NCBI RefSeq assembly: GCF_003470205.1
Contig: NZ_QWKP01000195.1
Location: 1-34,621, forward strand
DNA length: 34,621 nucleotides
Origin: Cellulomonas rhizosphaerae
GTDB lineage: Bacteria > Actinomycetota > Actinomycetes > Actinomycetales > Cellulomonadaceae
Direction of reading: 5' to 3'
In this document: positions 7,818 to 17,297 of the stretch, one piece after another
Layout: every line of letters starts with the position of its first letter
Numbering within the stretch: the first letter of the stretch is position 1
Translations under genes and position numbers: made by a program
Notes under the pieces: model-generated
The model's input: only the letters and a program-made list of their open reading frames with translations
Database searches by the model: none
Told to the model about the DNA's origin: nothing

Positions 7818-8843
7818 GTGATCGACTTCCGCTACCACGTCGTCTCGCTCATCTCGGTGTTCCTGGCGCTGGCCGTCGGCATCGCGTTGGGTGCCGGCCC
7901 GCTCAAGGAGACGATCGGCGACACCCTCACCGGCCAGGTCGAGTCGCTCCGCAACGAGAAGGACGCGTTGCGCGCGGACCTCGACGCGAGCGCGTCCGAC
8001 CTCGCGGACACCCGCAGCTACGTCGACGCGGCCGGGCCCCAGCTGCTCGCAGGCTCGCTGACCGACCGTCGCGTCGTCGTCGTCCTGCTCGGCACGGTCG
8101 CCGACGCCGAGAGCACCGCGGTCGACGACCGGCTGACGCAGGCCGGCGCGACGATCACCGGCCACGCGACGCTCACCGACGCCTGGGCCGACCCCGACCA
8201 GCGCAGTTTCCGCCAGGCGCTGATCGGCAACCTCCTGCAGTTCCTCGCGCCGGCCCCGGAGCAGGGTGCCGACCTCGAGACGCAGCTCGCGACCGCTCTC
8301 GTGCAGGGCCTCGTGGGTGCCGATCCAGCCTCGCCGGACAAGCTGACCCAGGACGCGTCGTACCTGCTCGAGATCCTCTCGACCGGCGACAACCCGCTCG
8401 TCACGTTCGCCGACCCGATCACCACGGCCGCCGACGCCGTCGTCGTGGTCGCCGCGACTCCCGCGAAGGAGGCGTCCAACGCCTCGCCGACGACGGCCCC
8501 GACGGAGGCCGACCTCGAGCCGCAGCTGGCCGTGCTCAGCGCCGCCCAGAAGTACTCCGAGGGCGCCGTGCTCGCCGACGGCCCGCGCGGCGCGGGTGCG
8601 CTGACCGACACGATCCTGGGCGACGACGCGCTCGCCGGGACGCTCACCACGGTCTCCGACTCGGCCGACGTGACCGCCCAGGTCAACGTGCCGCTCGCAC
8701 TCGCAGGCCGCATCGCGGGGACCAACGGGCACTACGGCTTCGGCAGCGACGAGACCGTCGTGCCGGACGCCGTGACGCTGCCGCCGGTCGACCGCACCCC
8801 GGTCGCGCCGACGAACCCCGACGACTCCAAGTCGGACGGCTGA
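7818..8843 (+). CDS. steB: SteB/MctB family membrane protein (copper transporter family name)
   Basis: This 341-aa protein begins MIDFRYHVVSLISVFLALAV, the hallmark N-terminus of the family called SteB or MctB (Rv1698). There is one membrane segment (about residues 8-27), then a coiled coil (LTGQVESLRNEKDALRADLD, to about 60), then an extracytoplasmic domain. In mycobacteria the family was reported as a copper-export protein; in Corynebacterium the coiled coil pairs with SteA in cell division. The Pro/Thr-rich C-terminal tail is low complexity. The GTG is preceded by GGAGAGAA. The 40-nt gap to steA has no promoter that I can see. Confidence 0.85.
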   Translation: MIDFRYHVVSLISVFLALAVGIALGAGPLKETIGDTLTGQVESLRNEKDALRADLDASASDLADTRSYVDAAGPQLLAGSLTDRRVVVVLLGTVADAESTAVDDRLTQAGATITGHATLTDAWADPDQRSFRQALIGNLLQFLAPAPEQGADLETQLATALVQGLVGADPASPDKLTQDASYLLEILSTGDNPLVTFADPITTAADAVVVVAATPAKEASNASPTTAPTEADLEPQLAVLSAAQKYSEGAVLADGPRGAGALTDTILGDDALAGTLTTVSDSADVTAQVNVPLALAGRIAGTNGHYGFGSDETVVPDAVTLPPVDRTPVAPTNPDDSKSDG

Positions 8844-8845
8844 CC

Positions 8846-9712
8846 GTGCCCGTGCTGCGTCGGGTGCTCGCGGGCGTCGTCGGCGCCGTCACCACCTCGG
8901 TCGTGCGCGGAGTCCTCGACCAGCAGGCACCCGGGGGACAGGCGCGCTGGACGCGCACGAACCACCGCGGCGAGCCCGTGAGCATGCTCGAGGGGCCTGC
9001 GGTCGCCGCGGGACTCCTCGCAGGGCTGGCGGTCGGCGCGCCGAACGCGCGCGGCGCCGCGGCGCTGACCGTCGCGACCGGGGCTGCCGCGGCCTTCGGG
9101 ATCGTCGACGACCTGGCCGAGGACACCACGGCGCGGCGCAAGGGCCTCAAGGGGCACCTGGGCGCGCTCGCGCACGGCGAGCTCACGACGGGCGGTCTGA
9201 AGGTCCTCGGCATCGGCGTCGGCGCGCTCGCAGCGGCGGCACTCGCGACGCCGCGTCGCGACGACGTGAGCACCGCGGGCCGGCTCGTCGACATCGGGAC
9301 GTCGGGCGCGCTGATCGCGCTGAGCGCCAACCTCGTCAACCTGCTCGACCTGCGCCCCGGGCGCGCGCTCAAGGCCGCGACGCTCGTCGCGGGTCCGCTG
9401 GCCCTCGCCCCCGGTGCGGGCGGCGGCGCTGGCGCCGCGATCGGTGGGACCGCGTACTCGGCGCTCGACGAGGACCTCGCCGAGACCGACATGCTCGGCG
9501 ACGGCGGCGCCAACGCGCTCGGTGCCGCGCTCGGAACCGCGCTCGTGCTCAGCGCACCGCGCCCGCTGCGCCTCGCGGCCCTCGTGGCGACGGCTGCGCT
9601 GACCGTCGCGAGCGAGAAGGTCAGCTTCACCCAGGTCATCGAGTCGACGCCGGTGCTGCGCGAGATCGACGCCTGGGGCCGACGACCCGTCCACACGCCT
9701 CCCGCGAGGTGA
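8846..9712 (+). CDS. MraY/WecA-like (glycosyltransferase 4-like) membrane protein
   Basis: This 288-aa polytopic protein shows the polyprenyl-phosphate glycosyl-1-phosphate transferase signature in compact form: FGIVDDLAEDTTARRKGLKG (acidic pair plus basic loop), LSANLVNLLDLRPGRALK (the N-x2-N-x2-D motif) and TDMLGDGGANALGAALG (the GDxG motif). About seven or eight membrane segments are suggested by the Ala/Leu/Gly runs. It is shorter than MraY (about 360 aa) and lacks the His-rich MraY loop, so it is nearer to WecA/TagO. It would transfer a sugar-1-phosphate to a lipid carrier; donor and product are unknown. The GTG starts 2 nt after the steB stop and the end overlaps the next gene by 4 bp. 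Confidence 0.8.
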   Translation: MPVLRRVLAGVVGAVTTSVVRGVLDQQAPGGQARWTRTNHRGEPVSMLEGPAVAAGLLAGLAVGAPNARGAAALTVATGAAAAFGIVDDLAEDTTARRKGLKGHLGALAHGELTTGGLKVLGIGVGALAAAALATPRRDDVSTAGRLVDIGTSGALIALSANLVNLLDLRPGRALKAATLVAGPLALAPGAGGGAGAAIGGTAYSALDEDLAETDMLGDGGANALGAALGTALVLSAPRPLRLAALVATAALTVASEKVSFTQVIESTPVLREIDAWGRRPVHTPPAR

Positions 9713-11322
9713 GCCCCGCCGCGCGCCGCGCGCTGACCGGCCTGGCCGGCGCCGCCGCGATGATCGCCGCCGTGACCGTGCTGAGCCGCGTGCTCGGCTT
9801 CGGTCGCTGGCTGACGCAGTCCTGGGCGCTGAGCGCAGGCAGCATCAGCGACTCCTACAACGCCGCGAACCTGCTGCCGAACGTACTGTTCGAGGTCGCC
9901 GCGGGTGGGGCGCTCGCCGGAGCCCTGATCCCGCTGCTGGCCGCGCCGATCGCCCGGTCGGACCGTCGCGAGATCGACGCCACGGTCTCCGGGGCCGTCG
10001 GGTGGACCCTGCTCATCCTCGTGCCGCTCGCGGGCCTCCTGGCCGCCTTCTCGGGCCCTCTGGCGGCACTCCTGGCCGACCACGACCCCGCGAAGCAGTC
10101 GATGGTGCGCTACTTCGTGCTCGTGTTCGCCATCCAGGTGCCGATGTACGGGCTCGCGGTGCTGCTGTACGCGGTGCTGCAGGCGCACAAGAGGTTCTTC
10201 TGGCCCGCGTTCGCCCCCGTGCTCGCCTCGCTGGTCACGATCGCGACGTACGTCGGGTACGCGGCCCTCGCGAACGGTGCGGTCTCCGACCCCGCCGGGC
10301 TCGACGACGGCGCTCTCGAGGTCCTCGCGTGGGGGACGACGCTCGGCGTGGCCGCGATGTGCCTGCCGATGCTCGTGCCGGTGCACCGCCTCGGTGTGCG
10401 CATCCGGCCGACCCTGCACTTCCCACCGGGCGTCGCGGTGCGCCTGCGCGCGCTGGCGCTGGCGGGCGTCGGCTCGGTCGCCGCGCAGCAGCTCGCGACG
10501 CTGATGATCATCGTCGTCACCGCGAGGTACTGGGGCCAGGACGGCACGTTGACGATCTACCAGTACGCGCAGCAGGTCTACCTGCTGCCGTACGCCGTGC
10601 TCGTGGTGCCTCTGGCGACGTCGACCTTCCCGCGGCTCGCGGCACGGGCCGCGGCAGGGGACCGGGACGGCTTCGCCCGCACGTCGAGCGCGGTGACGCG
10701 CGCGGTCGTGGCGGCTGCGGCGATCGGGGCGGGTGCCGTGATCGCCGGCGGGTACGCGGTCGGCACGATCTTCGCCAACCTGACCGAGGTCGACGGCGTC
10801 GCCGCGCAGATGGGCGCCGCGCTCACCGCGATGGTGCCCGGGCTCGTCGGGTTCGGCGCGCTCTTCCACGGCTCGCGCTCGCTGTACGCGCTCGAGCGCG
10901 GGCGGGCGGCGGTCGTGGCGAACGTCGTCGGCTGGGGGACGATGATCGTCGCCATCGTCGTGATGGTGCTCGCCGACCTGCCCGACGACCAGGCGCTGGT
11001 CGGCATCGCCGCGGCGAGCAGCATCGGGATGACGGCGGGCGGGGTCGTCGCGCTCGGGGCGCTGCGCCGCGCGGCCGGTCGCGACGCGCTGCACGGGCTT
11101 GTTCGCACGGTCGTCGTGCTCGTGCTGGGTGCCGCCGTCGGCGCAGTCGCGGGACGGTGGCTCGCCGACACCGTGCAGGACATGGGCGGCAGCGGAAGCC
11201 TGACCGCGGTCGGAGCGGCTGGGGGCGCCGCCGTGCTCGCCGCCGTCATCGCCGGCGCGGCGCTCGTGGCGTTCGACCGGTCGACCCTTACCGGGGTCTT
11301 GAAGGCCGACCAGGCGGTCTGA
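9709..11322 (+). CDS. MurJ/MviN-family lipid flippase-like membrane protein
   Basis: This 537-aa protein has about 14 membrane segments and belongs to the MOP/MviN family. Family-typical parts are LSRVLGFGRWLTQSWALSAG at the N-terminus, NLLPNVLFEVAAGGALAGAL, the VLYAVLQAHKRFFWPAFAPV run, and QYAQQVYLLPYAVLVVPLAT. It has no C-terminal pseudokinase extension of the kind in mycobacterial MviN. The Arg pair present after LPN in E. coli MurJ is not seen here; actinobacterial members commonly differ there. It probably flips lipid-linked saccharide, perhaps the product of the upstream transferase. The GTG overlaps the upstream stop (GTGA). Confidence 0.88.
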   Translation: MSPAARRALTGLAGAAAMIAAVTVLSRVLGFGRWLTQSWALSAGSISDSYNAANLLPNVLFEVAAGGALAGALIPLLAAPIARSDRREIDATVSGAVGWTLLILVPLAGLLAAFSGPLAALLADHDPAKQSMVRYFVLVFAIQVPMYGLAVLLYAVLQAHKRFFWPAFAPVLASLVTIATYVGYAALANGAVSDPAGLDDGALEVLAWGTTLGVAAMCLPMLVPVHRLGVRIRPTLHFPPGVAVRLRALALAGVGSVAAQQLATLMIIVVTARYWGQDGTLTIYQYAQQVYLLPYAVLVVPLATSTFPRLAARAAAGDRDGFARTSSAVTRAVVAAAAIGAGAVIAGGYAVGTIFANLTEVDGVAAQMGAALTAMVPGLVGFGALFHGSRSLYALERGRAAVVANVVGWGTMIVAIVVMVLADLPDDQALVGIAAASSIGMTAGGVVALGALRRAAGRDALHGLVRTVVVLVLGAAVGAVAGRWLADTVQDMGGSGSLTAVGAAGGAAVLAAVIAGAALVAFDRSTLTGVLKADQAV

Positions 11323-11380
11323 GCACCTCCGGTGACCCGACTCACGTCGCCGAACGCTTCGGGAACTGGCGAACTGTGGG

Positions 11381-11386
11381 TAGGCT
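11381..11386 (+). promoter_or_regulatory. -10 box TAGGCT, leaderless promoter of pyrG
   Basis: TAGGCT ends 8 nt before GTG 11395. That spacing would place the transcript start on or next to the start codon. No clear -35 is seen. Confidence 0.55.
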
Positions 11387-11394
11387 GGAATCCC

Positions 11395-13064
<1,670 letters not shown>

Positions 13065-13065
<1 letters not shown>

Positions 13066-13712
13066 TGACGTCCACGCCGGACGGCGGCACCTCGCCCGAC
13101 TCTGCGGCCGGTGGCGCCGGCCCGGCGGACGTGCCCGCGCCGCGTCCCGTGCTGGCGCACACCCTGATCCACGAGGGCCGGGTCTGGGATCTCGTCTCGG
13201 ACGAGGTCGACCTCGGCGACACGACCGTGGTGCGCGAGTGGGTCGATCACCCGGGCGCCGTCGCGATCATCGCGCTCGACGACGAGGACCGGGTGCTGCT
13301 GCTCTCGCAGTACCGGCACCCCGTGCGCAGCGAGCTGTGGGAGCCACCGGCGGGACTGCTCGACGTCGAGGGTGAGCCGCACGTCGCGGCCGCCGCGCGT
13401 GAGCTGGCCGAGGAGGCCGACCTCGTCGCGGCGTCCTGGTGGCGACTCGTCGACTTCTACACGACGCCCGGCGGGTCCTCCGAGCGGATCGTCGTGTTCC
13501 TCGCACGCGGGCTCACACCCGTGCCGGACAACGAGCGGTTCAAGCGCACCGACGAGGAGGCGACGATGGTGCCCGTCTGGGTGCCGCTCGACGACGCCGT
13601 GGACGCGGCGCTCGGCGGACGACTGCACAGCCCGACCGCGGTCACGGGCGTGCTGGCCGCCGCGGCGGCTCGTGCCCGCGGCTGGTCCTCGCTCGAGCGC
13701 GTACAGCTGTAG
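13065..13712 (+). CDS. Nudix hydrolase, ADP-ribose pyrophosphatase type
   Basis: This is a 215-aa protein. The sequence DHPGAVAIIALDDEDRVLLL, then QYRHPVRSELWEPPAGLLD, is typical of ADP-ribose pyrophosphatases. The Nudix box is GLLDVEGEPHVAAAARELAE followed by EADLV; the usual Gly after EE is replaced by Asp, which is common in this subgroup. The N-terminal 25 residues are Pro/Gly/Ala-rich. The mycobacterial homologue in the same place is Rv1700, an ADP-ribose hydrolase. Translation is coupled to pyrG. Confidence 0.92.
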
Positions 13713-13754
13713 CGCGCGCTGTTCCACCACCGGTGACGCTCGAGCGCGCCGATC

Positions 13755-13787
13755 GACGGCCCGGGAACGCCACGTTCCCCGGCCGTC
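13755..13787. terminator. Strong hairpin between convergent genes
   Basis: A 15-bp stem with one mismatch (gacggcccgggaacg against cgttccccggccgtc) and a 3-nt loop lies between the Nudix stop at 13712 and the - strand gene ending at 13794. There is no clean T run, but the position fits a bidirectional terminator. The other bases of 13713-13793 show nothing. Confidence 0.75.
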
Positions 13788-13793
13788 GTCGTC

Positions 13794-14390
13794 TCACGGC
13801 GCCCGGTGCCCCGTCCAGGCGCGACCGTCCCAGTACTCCTGCCCCTGCCCGGCAGGGGAGGCGTACCAGCCGGCCGGCGCGGGCTGAGGCTGCTGGCTCG
13901 GCCCGTACCCGGGCGCGACGTACTGCGTCGCGACCATGACGTTGACCGGCGCGAACACACGGACCGAGTGCGCCTGGCAGGCCATCACGAGCGCGGCCAC
14001 CCACCCGACGAACGACCAGCCGAGGAACAGGTTCAGCACCCCGATCGCTGCCTGGTTCGACCTGCCTCGCGACGCGGCGATCGCCCACGGGAGCATGTAG
14101 CCGACGGAGAACGCCGCGGCGACCCACGCGATGACCAGCACCGCGGTGCTCGCCGGTCGCTGGTCGGTCTGGACCTGCGGGTCCGCCCACGCCGTCGCGG
14201 TCGGCTGCGGTCCCCAGCCGGCCGCCGGCGGCGCGACCACCCCGTAGCCGGGCTGAGCCGCCCCCACGGGCTGACCCGCGGGGAAGGGCTGAGCCGCCGG
14301 GGCCACGGCCCGTCCCGTCACCACGGGGATCGGCCGGGTGACCGGGTCGGCCTTGGTGAGGTCGATCGGGGCGGTGTCGTCCTGGCTCAT
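13794..14390 (-). CDS. Membrane protein with superinfection-immunity-like and DUF2510 regions
   Basis: This is a 198-aa protein. The N-terminal 95 residues are Pro/Ala/Gly-rich and disordered. Two membrane segments follow: TAVLVIAWVAAAFSVGYMLP, then NQAAIGVLNLFLGWSFVGWV continuing ALVMAC. The second matches the NLxLGWxxIGW pattern of the T4 Imm-like superinfection-immunity family. A DUF2510-type motif (PAGWYASPAGQGQEYWDGRA, then WT) ends the protein; this motif is usually N-terminal, so the order is reversed. Start ATG overlaps the permease stop by 4 bp, tying it to the ABC exporter. Function unknown; membrane stress or transporter accessory are guesses. Confidence 0.8.
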   Translation of the reverse strand: MSQDDTAPIDLTKADPVTRPIPVVTGRAVAPAAQPFPAGQPVGAAQPGYGVVAPPAAGWGPQPTATAWADPQVQTDQRPASTAVLVIAWVAAAFSVGYMLPWAIAASRGRSNQAAIGVLNLFLGWSFVGWVAALVMACQAHSVRVFAPVNVMVATQYVAPGYGPSQQPQPAPAGWYASPAGQGQEYWDGRAWTGHRAP

Positions 14391-15199
14391 CGGCTCGTGC
14401 TCCGCCGGTACTGGGCGTTGGCGAGCGGGATGAAGACGATCACCAGCACCGCGGACCAGAGGAGCGTGTAGAGCCCGGCGTGCTGCAGCGGCCACGACGT
14501 CGGCTCCGGCACACCGGCCGGGATGTTGCCGAACAGCTCGCGCGAGGCCTGCGTGACGGCCGAGACCGGGTTCCACTCGGCGAACGTCTGGAGCGGCCCG
14601 GGGAGCGTGTCGAGCGGGACGAAGGTGTTCGCGACGAACGTGATCGGGAAGATCACGATGAACGTCGCGTTGTTGAACACCTCGACGCTCGGCACCAGCA
14701 TCCCGAGCCAGGCCATGACCCACGAAATCGCGTAGGCGAACACCAGCAGCAGCAGGAAGCCCGCGGCCGCCTCGCCGAACGAGCTGTGGATCGCCCAGCC
14801 GACCAGGAGGCCGGTCAGTGCCATGACGATGAGCACCAGGACGTTGTTGACGACGTCGGACATCGTGCGCCCCGTCAGCACCGCCGACGGAGCCATCGGC
14901 AGCGACCGGAACCGGTCGATGATGCCCTTCTTGATGTCCTCCGCGAGCCCGGCGCCGGTGATTGTGGCGCCGAAGATGACGGTCTGCGCGAAGATCCCCG
15001 CCATGAGGAACTCGCGGTACGCCTTGGGGTCGGTGCCGCCGGGCACGTCGATCGCTCCGCCGAACACGTAGGCGAAGAGCAGGACGAACATGATGGGGGA
15101 CAGCGTGGTGAAGACCAGCAGGTCGGGGACGCGCTTGATCTTGATGAGGTTGCGCTTGGCGACGACGTAGGCGTCGCCGATCACGTGGGGGACGGCCAT
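14387..15199 (-). CDS. ABC-2 type permease, DrrB-like
   Basis: This 270-aa permease has six predicted membrane segments in the ABC-2 arrangement. Recognisable family stretches are VVAKRNLIKIKRVPDLLVFT, SPIMFVLLFAYVFGGAI, the conserved DIKKGIIDRFRSLPMAPSAV loop, and FANTFVPLDTLPGPL-like text before the last helices (WNPVSAVTQASRELFGN). It pairs with the ATPase just upstream: the stop and start share one base (TGATG). Related pairs export drugs or lipids (daunorubicin resistance family); the substrate is not deducible. Confidence 0.9.
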   Translation of the reverse strand: MAVPHVIGDAYVVAKRNLIKIKRVPDLLVFTTLSPIMFVLLFAYVFGGAIDVPGGTDPKAYREFLMAGIFAQTVIFGATITGAGLAEDIKKGIIDRFRSLPMAPSAVLTGRTMSDVVNNVLVLIVMALTGLLVGWAIHSSFGEAAAGFLLLLVFAYAISWVMAWLGMLVPSVEVFNNATFIVIFPITFVANTFVPLDTLPGPLQTFAEWNPVSAVTQASRELFGNIPAGVPEPTSWPLQHAGLYTLLWSAVLVIVFIPLANAQYRRSTSR

Positions 15200-16200
15200 C
15201 ACGCACCTGCCTTCGTCGTCGCGGCGGCCTCGTCCTCGGCCAGCCGGCCGGTCAGGGACAGGAACACGTCGTCGAGCGTCGGCCGCCTCAGACCCACGTC
15301 GTCGAGCAGGAGCGAGGCCTCGTCGAGCCGCCGCAGCGCCTCGGTCAGGACCTGGGCGCCGCCGGTCACCGGCATGAGCAGCCCACGCCGCGAGGCGTCG
15401 AGCACCGCCGGGGAGACACCCAGCGGCTCGAGGAGGCGCGCGGCCTCGTCGAGCCGGCTGCCGTCCTGCACGGTGAGCTCGAGCCGCTCGCCGCCGACCT
15501 GGCTCTTGAGCTGGTCGGACGTGCCCTGGGCGATGATCCGGCCATGGTCGATGACCACGATCTCGTCGGCCAGCAGGTCCGCCTCCTCGAGGTACTGGGT
15601 GGTGAGCAGGAGCGTGGTCCCGCCGGCGACCAGGTTCTGGATGACCTCCCACATGTCCGCGCGACCGCGCGGGTCCAGCCCCGTGGTGGGCTCGTCGAGG
15701 AAGATGACCGGCGGGTTCGCCACGAGCGCGCCCGCCAGGTCGAGGCGCCGGCGCATGCCGCCCGAGTACGTCTTGGACGGGCGGTCCGCGGCGTCCTCGA
15801 GGCGGAACGACGCGAGCAGCTCGCGCGCCCGTTCGCGGGACCGTTTGGCACCCAGGTGGTAGAGCCGGCCGATCATGTCGAGGTTCTCGAAGCCGGTGAG
15901 GTACTCGTCGACGGCCGCGTACTGCCCGGAGAGCCCGATGCGGCGCCGGACGTCACGCGGACTCTTGAGCACGTCCACGCCGGCGACCTCGGCGCTGCCC
16001 TCGTCAGGCCGCAGCAGGGTGGCCAGGATGCGGACGATCGTGGTCTTGCCGGCCCCGTTGGGGCCGAGGAGTCCGAGGACGGACCCGGTCGGGACAGTCA
16101 GGTCGACGCCGTCCAGCGCCGTGACGTCCTTGTAGCGCTTGACCAGTCCGCGTGCAGAGACTGCTGCAGCGGCGGCCGGTGTGCCGGTGGTGGAGGTCAT
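15199..16200 (-). CDS. ABC exporter ATPase, DrrA-like
   Basis: This 333-aa ATPase has Walker [10 protein letters not shown] (residues 46-54), Q-loop SGQYAAVDEYLTG, signature YSGGMRRRLDLAGAL, Walker B VIFLDEPTTGLD and the H-loop replaced by Gln (LLLTTQYLEEAD), a known feature of the DrrA group. The C-terminal extension to LRRPTLDDVFLSLTGR is the family's C-terminal domain. The N-terminus has a poly-Ala stretch. ATG 16200 follows a TAGTCT box by 6 nt, so the mRNA is probably leaderless. Confidence 0.93.
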   Translation of the reverse strand: MTSTTGTPAAAAAVSARGLVKRYKDVTALDGVDLTVPTGSVLGLLGPNGAGKTTIVRILATLLRPDEGSAEVAGVDVLKSPRDVRRRIGLSGQYAAVDEYLTGFENLDMIGRLYHLGAKRSRERARELLASFRLEDAADRPSKTYSGGMRRRLDLAGALVANPPVIFLDEPTTGLDPRGRADMWEVIQNLVAGGTTLLLTTQYLEEADLLADEIVVIDHGRIIAQGTSDQLKSQVGGERLELTVQDGSRLDEAARLLEPLGVSPAVLDASRRGLLMPVTGGAQVLTEALRRLDEASLLLDDVGLRRPTLDDVFLSLTGRLAEDEAAATTKAGA

Positions 16201-16206
16201 GTCGCG

Positions 16207-16212
16207 AGACTA
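16207..16212 (-). promoter_or_regulatory. -10 box TAGTCT, leaderless promoter of the DrrA-like gene
   Basis: On the - strand TAGTCT is followed by 6 nt and then ATG 16200. The short gap (16201-16247) to the ctaA stop holds little else. Confidence 0.55.
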
Positions 16213-16247
16213 GATGTGACCTCCGACACGGTCACGCACAAAGTGGC

Positions 16248-17207
16248 TCAGACGCCTTCGGTAGCCCGGGAGACGGCGAGCGCCGGGGCATCGACCGTTC
16301 CGCGCGTCCGCGTCGCGAAGAGGAACGACGACACCCCCGCGGTGAGCAGCGCGGCGCCCAGCATGTGCAGGTTCACGAGCCAGATCGGCAGCCCGGTGTA
16401 CAGCTGCACGTACCCGATGACGCCCTGCGCGAGGGTCACGACGACGAGCAGCACGGCCGACGTCCAGAGCCGCCCGCGCGCACCGGCACGCCGCAGCCGG
16501 ACCACGACCACGGCCAGCACGGCCAGGAACGCCCACACCGAGGCGGCGTGCACCTTCGCCATGAGCCACGGGTCGACCGCGAAGCGGTAGCCGACGTTCT
16601 CGTCGCCCGAGTGCGGACCCGCGCCGGTGACCACGACGCCGAGCGTGAGGACCACGACGGTGAGGGCGACCAGCACGCGGACCAGCGTGCGCGTGGTCGG
16701 GTCGACGAGCGACGTCGTCGGCCCGTCGCCCTCCCGGTACCGGAACATCAGCCACGTCGACAGTGCCACCAGGGTCATCGAGATGAGCAGGTGGACCGCG
16801 ACGATCGCCGGGTTGAGGTGGAAGAGCACGGTGATCCCGCCGATGACGGCCTGCGCCAGGACCCCCAGCAGCGGGGCCGCCGCGAGCCAGCGGAAGGAGC
16901 GCGGGCGGCTGCGGTCCGTCCCGACGAGCAGGGCGACGAGGACGGCGATGACCAGCAGCACGCCGGTCAGGGTGCGGTTGCCGAACTCGATCAGCGGGTT
17001 GATCGACATCGCCCGGTGGAACTGCGGCGTGAAGCTGCCCGGCTCGCACTCGGGCCAGGTGGAGCAGCCGAGGCCAGAGCCCGTCAGCCGCACGGCGCCG
17101 CCGGTGACGATGATGCCGATCTGGGCGATCGTGTTGGCCACCACGACGGGCCAGCCGAGCCGCGCGCGCAGCCGGTCGAGGAGGTCCAACGCTGGGCTCT
17201 GGCTCAC
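16248..17207 (-). CDS. ctaA: Heme A synthase (COX15/CtaA family)
   Basis: This 319-aa protein with about eight membrane segments oxidises heme O to heme A for the aa3 cytochrome c oxidase. Visible are the GAVRLTGSGLGCSTWPECEP loop with its Cys pair, and four heme-ligand-type histidines (FHRAM, LLISM-preceding VHLL, KVHAAS and NLHMLGAAL) spread over the helices. The order ctaA, two-gene ABC exporter, sufR and suf genes is the one I recall from mycobacteria (Rv1456c-Rv1466). GTG 17207 lies 6 nt after a TAGGCT box, so it is probably leaderless. Confidence 0.92.
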   Translation of the reverse strand: MSQSPALDLLDRLRARLGWPVVVANTIAQIGIIVTGGAVRLTGSGLGCSTWPECEPGSFTPQFHRAMSINPLIEFGNRTLTGVLLVIAVLVALLVGTDRSRPRSFRWLAAAPLLGVLAQAVIGGITVLFHLNPAIVAVHLLISMTLVALSTWLMFRYREGDGPTTSLVDPTTRTLVRVLVALTVVVLTLGVVVTGAGPHSGDENVGYRFAVDPWLMAKVHAASVWAFLAVLAVVVVRLRRAGARGRLWTSAVLLVVVTLAQGVIGYVQLYTGLPIWLVNLHMLGAALLTAGVSSFLFATRTRGTVDAPALAVSRATEGV

Positions 17208-17213
17208 GCGTCC

Positions 17214-17219
17214 AGCCTA
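17214..17219 (-). promoter_or_regulatory. -10 box TAGGCT, leaderless promoter of ctaA
   Basis: On the - strand TAGGCT is followed by 6 nt (ggacgc) and GTG 17207. No -35 is evident. Confidence 0.55.
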
Positions 17220-17297
17220 CGGTCGGCGGCGGCCGTGCCGGGACCTGCCGGAGCCTGCGGGCCGGCGAGGCTCGTCACACTCAGAGGCTTGTCAGAG

